Assembly (NCBI GenBank): GCA_014526335.1
Contig: JACTAT010000058.1
Location: 2,785,665 to 2,849,664 of the forward strand
Direction: 5' to 3'
Source of the DNA: Chrysaora quinquecirrha
Lineage: Eukaryota; Cnidaria; Scyphozoa; Semaeostomeae; Pelagiidae
Length of the DNA stretch: 64,000 nt
In this document: positions 57,201 through 64,000 of the stretch, piece after piece
Layout of the letters: every line of letters starts with the position of its first letter
Numbering within the stretch: the first letter of the stretch is position 1
Notes under the pieces: model-generated
What the model was told of the DNA's origin: nothing
Seen by the model: the letters and a program-made list of their open reading frames with translations, nothing else
Databases searched by the model: none
Program-made: the position numbers and the translations under genes

Positions 57201-60200
57201 TGAAGGATCATTGAAATGAACATTGTTGTTACCCCTTTTTTCCAGAGTGTGCTGTTGAGCTGCTAAACCTTCCACATGTGGAAATAAACGTTCAGGTAGG
57301 CAGTTTGATGTTAACTTAACTTTATAGTTGTTAGTCGATCAAGATTTTTTCTTGTCTTAAAGACTCCACTCCCAGTCACCACCTAATTATATGTTGCTAA
57401 AACTAATCTTGATAATTAAGAGTCAATTACATCACTCTTCGTTAAGAACCCCGTCGTATAGATATTCAGAAAGTCTCAAATCCTTCTTTATCAAGTTCTC
57501 CGATATATTTGGCACAAAAAAAGTAAATTGATTAGAATTACACATTAACGAATCCATTTCACAAGTGGCATGCCACAATACGTGGGGCTCGAACATACAT
57601 ATGTATGGTGCTGAAGAAGTCTGGTCATGCAGCCCAGGTTCAAGTCCCACTTATTATGGTATGCCACTTGTGGAAAAATCTATCCTTATGTTCGCCATTC
57701 ATGACAAAAGGGAATCCATTTCACGATATGTATGTTTCTCAGTATTTAAAGTAAATTGCAAACAAAAATTTTGCTCCATTACAGAGTCCAGAAAAGTGTC
57801 CAACCTTCATCAAGACAAAAATACAGCTATATGCAAACCTGGCGTGTCTTTAATGTGACATAACAGTCTCTTTTGTTCCATCTAATTGAGTATCCTCCGG
57901 TCAATGACTGTTACTTTTTCCTGAGTGTGTTCCGGTGGTGCCAAATTTTAAACTTTAGATTATATTTTTTTGCTTTCCTATAGAATAAGCTTGGAGATAC
58001 AGCTCTTCATAATGCAGCATGGAAGGGGCATGCAGACATCGTGGAAATTTTGCTTCAAAGAGGTAAAATTTTATTATATCGACCGTTCTACTTCCCCGGT
58101 AAATCAGAGTATAAAAGCTTCCAGCTAGATCTTTAACAGAAGTTTTTCTGAAAATCTCGTATTCGCGTTTTGTGAAACTCAAATTCTGGAACAGTTTTCA
58201 ACTTCTTTCGGCTTGCACTTCCGTTTCACGAAACTCTCTCGCAGACTCCAACGCTGGATGTGCCGTCCCTAGTCTTGTGCTTCAGATGATCGACAGGTTG
58301 TGAAAGAGTAATACCCAGAGGTATCATTGGTAACGAACTGTAACGCCTGGTTCACATATAGCCGTAACTTCGGGTGGCAGAGATAACTGACATGCTGTTT
58401 GTAACTTTTATATACCGTATTTCCTCGATTAAGTCCCCGGGACGCTGGTTTTAAAGTCCTTAAAATGAGGAGAAATTATTTGGAAATTTTTTAATAAAAT
58501 AGCGAAAACTAAGCTCTGCAACAACTAGCAAAAGGTATCTCTTGATTCCTCCAATCAGGATTGTGCAAAAACAACGAATTATGTGTCTAGGAACAACCTG
58601 AAGGGCAGCTCAACCCAAAGGGAGCCCTTATTCGAGGGAGGGCGGCTATTTGAGGAAATACGGTACGTGAATAGTTATCCTGCTCTAGCCGGAAACCTGT
58701 GTGGCCTTTATGCAAAAAAGGAACCGTGCGCGTTTTTTTCTCACCGGCAGTGTTTGGGCAATAATGGTTAAACGTGTGTGCAAGGCATTAGACACAGACT
58801 TGTCTACTGTTGTTCGTCGTGTTGTCATATTCTCATAAAATCAAACTTTAAAATGACCCGTTTTATCGGTTGCAGATCTTCCACAGTTAATTAGATCATA
58901 ATCTCTAGGCTTGTTAGAAATTTCTTGCAATCGCTAATAAACCAATTTAATTTATGTTATCAATATTTAGGCGCTGATAAGGACATAAAGAATAATGAGA
59001 AGAAAACACCATATGACCTCGCGAGAAATCCTGCTACTGGGCGATTATTGAAAACACAGTCGAGTATGCTGTTTTTTACTTCTTCTTTTTAATATCTGAG
59101 CTGTTGGTTTTATTAGGCATGGTTTGAAACTAGTATGGTCTAGTGTGATTGAAAAGGCCTGTTCATGGTACAGCCTCTAGAATCTTCTTCAAATACCATA
59201 TGTTCTTCCTAGCCAAACGGTTGCTATTCTTCCATAGCTTCTTCCTAGTTCAGTGTTCTTCCTTTTCTAGAGTTTTGCTCCTTTGCTCGTAGCTTCTTCC
59301 TTATCCACATTTGCTTCCTTGCACACTTCCATTTTCCTTCAGACTTCTTCAAATACCATATCTTCTTCCTAACCGAATGGTCGCTATTTTTCCATAGCTT
59401 CCTCCTAGTTCAGTGTTCTTCCTTTTCTAGAGTTTTGCTCCTTTGCTTGTAGCTTCTTCCTCATCCACATTTGTTTCCTTGTACGTGTCCATTTTTTTAT
59501 CCAGATCTTTTTCAAATACCATATCTTCTTCCGGCTAAGTTGTTGCTATTCTTCCATAGCTTCCTCCTAGTTCAGTGTTCTTCCTTTTCTAGAGTTTTGC
59601 TCCTTTGCTCGTAGCTTCTTCCTCATCCACATTTGTTTCCTTGTACGTGTCCATTTTTTTATCCAGATCTTTTTCAAATACCATATCTTCTTCCGGTTAA
59701 GTTGTTGCTATTCTTCCATAGCTTCTTCCTAGTTCAGTGTTCTAACTTTTCTAGAGTTTCGCTCCTTTTCTCATAGCTTCTTCCTCACCCACATTTGCTT
59801 CCTTGCACACTTTTCTTTTTCTCCAGAGCTTCTTCAAATACCATAGCTTCTTCTCAGCTAATTGCTTGCTGTTCTTCCGTAGCTTCTTCCTAGTTTAATG
59901 TTCTTCCTTTTCTAGAGTTTTTATTCTTTGCTCGTAGCTACTTCCTCACCCACATTTGTTTCCGTGCACATATGTACTTTTTATCCAGATCTTCTTCAAA
60001 TACCATATCTTCTTCCTAGCCAAGTAGTTGCTATTCTTCAACATCTTCTTCCAAGTCCAGGGCTTTTTCTTCCTGAACTTTTTCTGTGTCCATAGCTTCG
60101 TTCTCATCGACATCTGTTTCCTTGTCTTCATCATTTGTATTACTCAGAGCTTTTTCCTTTTCAGAACTTCTTCCTTGTTGCAAGCTTTTCCAATTCTTAA

Positions 60201-60407
60201 GTTTTGTCTTAGCTAACATCTTCTGTCAGCTTTAGCTTTTGAGTTGTCTTTATTTCTTATTTCTCGAGTCTGAGTTCTCTTTTAGATCAGAGCTTCTTAT
60301 CTTGCAGCCAAGTGAAACAAAATACTGAAATTATCGATAAACTTTTATTTCTTTTTTTAGCTATTTCTGCTGGCGATTACGGAGTAGATGAAGAAGATTC
60401 CGACTGA
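54236..60407 (+). CDS. OSTF1: Osteoclast-stimulating factor 1 (SH3-ankyrin adaptor)
   Basis: Cytoplasmic adaptor in which an SH3 domain binds proline-rich partners and ankyrin repeats bind others; in vertebrates linked to Src-type signalling. Exons: 54236-54281, 54720-54766, 55204-55254, 55580-55646, 55753-55806, 56095-56132, 56444-56513, 57246-57295, 57984-58062, 58971-59063, 60361-60407. All phases agree and the total is 642 bases, 213 residues, against 214 in human. N-terminus [18 protein letters not shown]3 residues about 18-75 ([42 protein letters not shown]), ankyrin repeats from about 85 ([59 protein letters not shown]), then [16 protein letters not shown] and an acidic tail ending DEEDSD. 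No frame break, unlike RasGRF, CCDC171 and the GPCR. Confidence 0.95.
54468..54619. mobile_element. Fold-back MITE, GTAAAAGCTC ends
   Basis: Left end GTAAAAGCTCTATTAGCCCG, right end GGGGGCTTAATGGAGCTTTTAC. 152 bases in the first OSTF1 intron. The AGCCCC/GGGGCTTATT vocabulary is shared with 35343-35706 and 58413-58665. Confidence 0.7.
56655..57040. repeat. CATTCCAGATTCT minisatellite
   Basis: About 25 units of a 13-16-base sequence of the form CCATTCCAGATTCT, in the OSTF1 intron between exons 56444-56513 and 57246-57295. Confidence 0.9.
57560..57673. mobile_element. Short fold-back with CACAAGTGGCAT ends
   Basis: Left end CACAAGTGGCATGCCACAAT, right end ATGGTATGCCACTTGTGG. The interior holds GGTTCAAGTCCCAC, which resembles a tRNA T-arm/B box, so a tRNA-derived element is possible. 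A partial relative is at 38725-38830. Confidence 0.6.
58413..58665. mobile_element. Fold-back MITE, TACCGTATTTCCTC ends
   Basis: Left end TACCGTATTTCCTCGATTAA, right end TATTTGAGGAAATACGGTA. 253 bases in the OSTF1 intron before the last ankyrin exon. No coding frame. Confidence 0.75.
59185..60200. repeat. Tandem array of ~162-bp units in the last OSTF1 intron
   Basis: Six starts of TTCAAATACCATAT (near 59188, 59348, 59510, 59675, 59833, 59997), each followed by CTTCCATAGCTTCTTCCTAG, TTCAGTGTTCTTCCTTTTCT and TTTGCTCCTTTGCTCGTAGC. Units 3 and 4 are the most alike. Strongly pyrimidine-rich on the + strand. Confidence 0.85.
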
Positions 60408-60417
60408 TCAGTCTTGA

Positions 60418-60423
60418 AATAAA
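60418..60423 (+). promoter_or_regulatory. OSTF1 polyadenylation signal
   Basis: AATAAA begins 11 bases after the OSTF1 stop codon. A very short 3' UTR is implied if it is the one used; no other signal is as close. Confidence 0.6.
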
Positions 60424-62180
60424 TTTGGGACAAATTTTATTTATATATTTTTGAGTGTTCTATCAGAATTTCTTGACCAAATACAGTAAAAACCTGTTCT
60501 AAAATTTCCCATGTCAAAGTGACATTGTCATTGTCCTTACTAAGCTAACTTACATTTTTAGCGTATTTTAGTTTTGAATGAAAGATAAAAATTAAGCTGT
60601 AGGCTTAAGAAAATTTTGAATAAAGATAAGTAAAAGAATTAAGCTGTAGGCTTTGGAAGAGGAATAGTTATGGTACAGGTCTTTGCTGTGTTTTGAGCTT
60701 TTGCTTTGCCAGAGAATATCCCTTACGTCTTATATAACTGATATGTTACTTATTGTTATCAGAAAACAAAAAATTTCTCTGGTTTAAACTTTTCTCCTTT
60801 TTGCTCTTCTTGGTCTTGTTTCCTACCTGTAGATTAGCCTACCCCAAGCACGTGGATTAGCTTTGCAAAAGTTTTTGGTTTGATCTGTCGTTTGAAGGAG
60901 TCAGATTTTCGATCGTTTGTTTTGCTTTTGTTTTGCTTTGTTCCGCATAAAATAACATTCTTCGTGAGCGTACAGAAAGCAGGAAGGCAGTATGAGATTT
61001 CCGTTAACATAGAAGGACTTCCAAGCGATTTTCATCAAAACCACAGGGTTTGAAGCAACGGCGGATGAGATTTCAAGGAGCGAATTTCTTCTCGGCAATC
61101 AAGATTTGACTTTTCGAATAATCCGTCTCTTCTTTAGTTGTGTTATTCTGTCAAATCGTCAAATTATATTCACTTATTTCTTTTTTACTTGCACACATTC
61201 AAGACGGAAAGATATATGTTACTTTAAATGATAGAATTCGATAATAATTAATGTTAGTTAGTTTTATATTGATGTTTTGAAGAGAAGTTTACGCGATAAA
61301 TGTGTGTTTAAATGCCTGGTGCTCTTTCTGTTCTGGCGTGTTCGAAGGGAAGGGAAGATTTAACACCACAATTACGGGACGTCTTGACTGCAAGGTCTGC
61401 AACCATAGGATATGCAGAGCTGCAACAGTTAAAGGTCATACACTTCGTTTGCAAGTCATTTGGAGGTTTAGTTTTTGATGAAGGGTACTGGTACCTCTTC
61501 CTCGCTACCGTCTGGTGCTCCAATCAAAGTACTCTTTTTTTGATAGGCAGTTGGTCAATAAGCAACTAGGGCTGAAATTTTGCTAAACTTTTTGGTTAAG
61601 ATAGCTTTCCTTATAAAGGGCATCGTTGAAAAAGCAAGAAGACAGCCAAAAACAAGTGTTTTAGAGGGTTGAGAGTCTAAATTAGAGGGTAACAGTCATT
61701 CTGTGAGGGCAGAAATACTAGATATTTTAAGCAACTTTGAGGGCTGGACCAAAAGTCCAGTTGCTTATTTAAAAAATGTGTAATCTCCTTCAAAAATAAT
61801 TTCTCTAGAAATCCGTTTGCCTTCAAGCCTCCGTGCTTTATGCTCCTGTGCTTCCGGCCCGCTTTAGGTTTTTCTTTGCTATGCTCCCAAGAACCGTTAT
61901 CAGATGCTTCAGAGCTTGCTTCAGCGAAAAGCGCCACATAACATCTTTGGGATGAATTGGGTGTGGTTTGCTGGAAGTAAAAAGCTGCGGATAGTGCGGA
62001 CCCGAGTGCAGATAAAATAAAGCATTTCAGCATCGAGCGCAAGAGGGAATAGGATACCTCAAAGGTGTAAAAATATTCCCTCCATGCAGCCCCCCCCCCA
62101 GAATATGGGAGGGCTTGCGGGCGCGCTTCCGTTTTGTCACCTGACACAGTTAGTTCCCTGTTCTCAGATTGCATGAAAAA
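60424..62180. other. OSTF1-SNX27 intergenic region
   Basis: No gene recognised. An 85-codon open frame at 61312-61569 starts MPGALSVLACSKGREDLTPQ and has an unbiased composition, unlike the repeat-driven frames elsewhere; I do not recognise it and see no splice context. The SNX27 promoter should lie within the last few hundred bases, which include a poly-C tract near 62090. Confidence 0.4.
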
Positions 62181-63960
62181 ATGGCGGACAGCAGCAGCGA
62201 TTCCGAGCACGATGATGAACAAATAAATGGCAGTAGACCTTCTTCTACAAACCCTTACGAACCAAGAAAAGTCCTTCTGAAGAAAGGAGAACGTGGATTT
62301 GGTTTTAATGTACGTGGACAGGTTTCTGAAGGTGGACAGTTGAAGTCCATAAATGGAATGTTGTACGCTCCACTTCAGATGATCAGCGCAGTGTTGGAAG
62401 GAGGACCGGCTGAAAAAGCTGGTATTATGGTTGCTGACAGAATTCTTGAAGTGTGAGTATGCTATCTGCAAATGCCACGACCCGGTTAAATTTCAAACAG
62501 TACCCGCTTGAAAAGAATAAGCCCGTCTTCTTGCCTTTTCCTCTTTCTCATCCCAATAAGGCCATCATACTTGCACTTGCAGACGTGGAGTTGGACGGAC
62601 CTGCAGACCTAAAAAGTTGTTCCAAGGTAGCCTGAAGCTAATAGGCCTATCTAATATCTGCTCTTACTATCTGTGTCTACTCTACCATATAAAAATGCAC
62701 CACCCAAATCTTGCATTTTATCAACCAGGAGAATGTTGTGGTAAGGTCAACTACTGCAAGCTTTGTAGACAAGTTGGACCACTGCCAAATCAGCCTGCCT
62801 TCTGATGGAGAAGTGAATCATGGCCGTAATCATGATGATGATTATCATGCATCATCATCAAATCAAGATGATAGCTATGATTATCATCATTGTGATTATC
62901 ACCAGTCATCACCATCATTATTATAATTATCATCATTATCCCCCATTGATGTCAGTATTATCATCAGTGCACCATCATCATGATCATAATTATATTAGTC
63001 ATCCCAATCCTTATCAGACATTTTGTCATCATCATTAATCTATTAGCATTATAACTGTCATTGTCATTATTATAACCATCATTGCCATCATCAATAGCAT
63101 CATCACCATCATCACCATCATCTACATCCTTATCATCATGACAATCAACACATCATTGCTATGATCATCATAATCTATGATTTTCATCCATATCATCATC
63201 ATCATCAGCATCATCATCATAATCATCATTGCCATGATCTAGATTTAGGACTATTTTATCCACTTCTCCTCATCTTGACAATGTCTATTAATATCTCAAT
63301 TATTTTTTCAACTAGAAATGGAGTAAATGTGGAAGGTACTGACCACAAAACTGTTGTTGATCTTATAAGACAAGGAAAAGATACATTAAGTTTAGTGGTG
63401 ATATCTGTAACGCCAAGTGAAGCAAGAAAACTTGATGGCCCAAGTGATGCAGTTGGACATCTAGATCATTATGATTATACTGACAGACGAAGTGTTCCAT
63501 TGACAATCCCAGATTGTAGAACAGAGGAGGCACATGGCCAAAAATATGTGGTATGTGGCAGGCTTGTTTTTTTATGAACTACGTTTCTCTCGAGTTAAAT
63601 TGACCTGGTTAATAATTTTTTTTATGAACTGGGCTTATCAGTTTTTGGGCAGGCTCTAGCCAATGACCCAGATTGCAAAGAACCAGTTTGCCAAACCATT
63701 GAGGGGGAATTCAAAACTTTGATCATGACATAGATTGCTTAAATTTTCTTTTAAAAATTCTTATATTTCTTGTAAAGACATTCTTTTCTTAATGTTATAT
63801 TAAGTATGGGGAATTATGGAAATTTTCCAAAATTGTATAGCGAGCTTGTATATGTTCTACATGCAAGTTTTATTATTCCTCCTAGGTGTACAATATCTAT
63901 ATGTCTGGAAAATACGTTTGCTCAAGAAGGTACCGAGAGTTTGCAATTTTGAGCACAGAG
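62181..63960 (+). CDS. SNX27: Sorting nexin 27 (3' partial at the window edge)
   Basis: Endosomal adaptor whose PDZ domain binds cargo tails and retromer, whose PX domain binds PI3P, and whose FERM-like module (beyond this window) binds NPxY cargo. Exons: 62181-62452, 63316-63550, 63886-63960, then a GTAAAA donor. The start is the ATG at 62181 ([14 protein letters not shown]). The PDZ domain runs from about residue 30: [20 protein letters not shown], carboxylate-binding loop GFGF, then [20 protein letters not shown] and [20 protein letters not shown]. The long insert with [11 protein letters not shown] is specific to SNX27. The PX domain starts with [22 protein letters not shown], containing the RRYREF PI3P-binding block. 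The frame is intact in what is visible. Confidence 0.95.
62820..63240. repeat. CAT/ATC trinucleotide tract
   Basis: CATCATCAT runs with CATTATTATC variants fill much of the first SNX27 intron. Histidine-rich open frames across it are artefacts. Confidence 0.85.
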
Positions 63961-64000
63961 GTAAAATGTTTCATAATATAAAAGTTTTTTATTCTTTGCA

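Noticed and set aside
59946..60219. Lysine/glutamate-rich minus-strand frames
   Set aside because: They follow from the pyrimidine-rich tandem array and are interrupted by stops in most units.
61677..62471. Minus-strand open frame of 264 codons over SNX27 exon 1
   Set aside because: It is antisense to a clear SNX27 PDZ exon, has no recognisable domain, and its length is explained by the absence of stops opposite a coding exon and its GC-richer flank.

Overview
This looks like a nuclear window from an animal, most probably an anthozoan cnidarian (stony coral or relative). It is AT-rich. Genes have many short exons with GT-AG introns, and the introns are full of microsatellites, tRNA-like SINEs, fold-back elements and LINE fragments. 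Five protein-coding genes are recognisable, all on the + strand. Gene identities come from reading exon by exon and comparing with remembered family sequence; no database search was possible.

Layout. 1-3584: left flank, repeats only. 3585-22771: RasGRF-type dual exchange factor (coiled coil, IQ, DH, PH, REM, disordered linker, CDC25/RasGEF); the 5' end is probably off the window. 24506-45051: orthologue of CCDC171, 27 exons, about 1,324 residues. 45052-52098: long repeat-rich intergenic stretch. 52099-53075: single-exon rhodopsin-like GPCR with a frame break. 54236-60407: OSTF1 (SH3 plus ankyrin repeats), 11 exons, 213 residues. 62181 to the right edge: SNX27 (PDZ, then the start of PX).

Functionally the genes do not form one pathway. 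RasGRF links calcium/calmodulin and receptor signals to Ras and Rac, OSTF1 is a cytoplasmic SH3 adaptor, SNX27 is an endosomal recycling adaptor, and CCDC171 is a poorly characterised coiled-coil protein.

Two things stand out. First, five places in three genes need exactly one extra base to restore the frame, four of them at 4-base homopolymers; this looks like assembly error more than gene decay. Second, the RasGRF linker exon carries a 158-bp duplication next to a Ulp1-like (C48) protease ORF bracketed by 76-bp direct repeats. The rest of the interest lies in the repeat families: a TA-flanked MITE family with CACGC termini, a fold-back family concentrated in CCDC171 introns (one fragment supplies a splice acceptor), a tRNA-like SINE in four copies, and several large tandem arrays. 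I found no CRISPR array, bacterial operon or virus.
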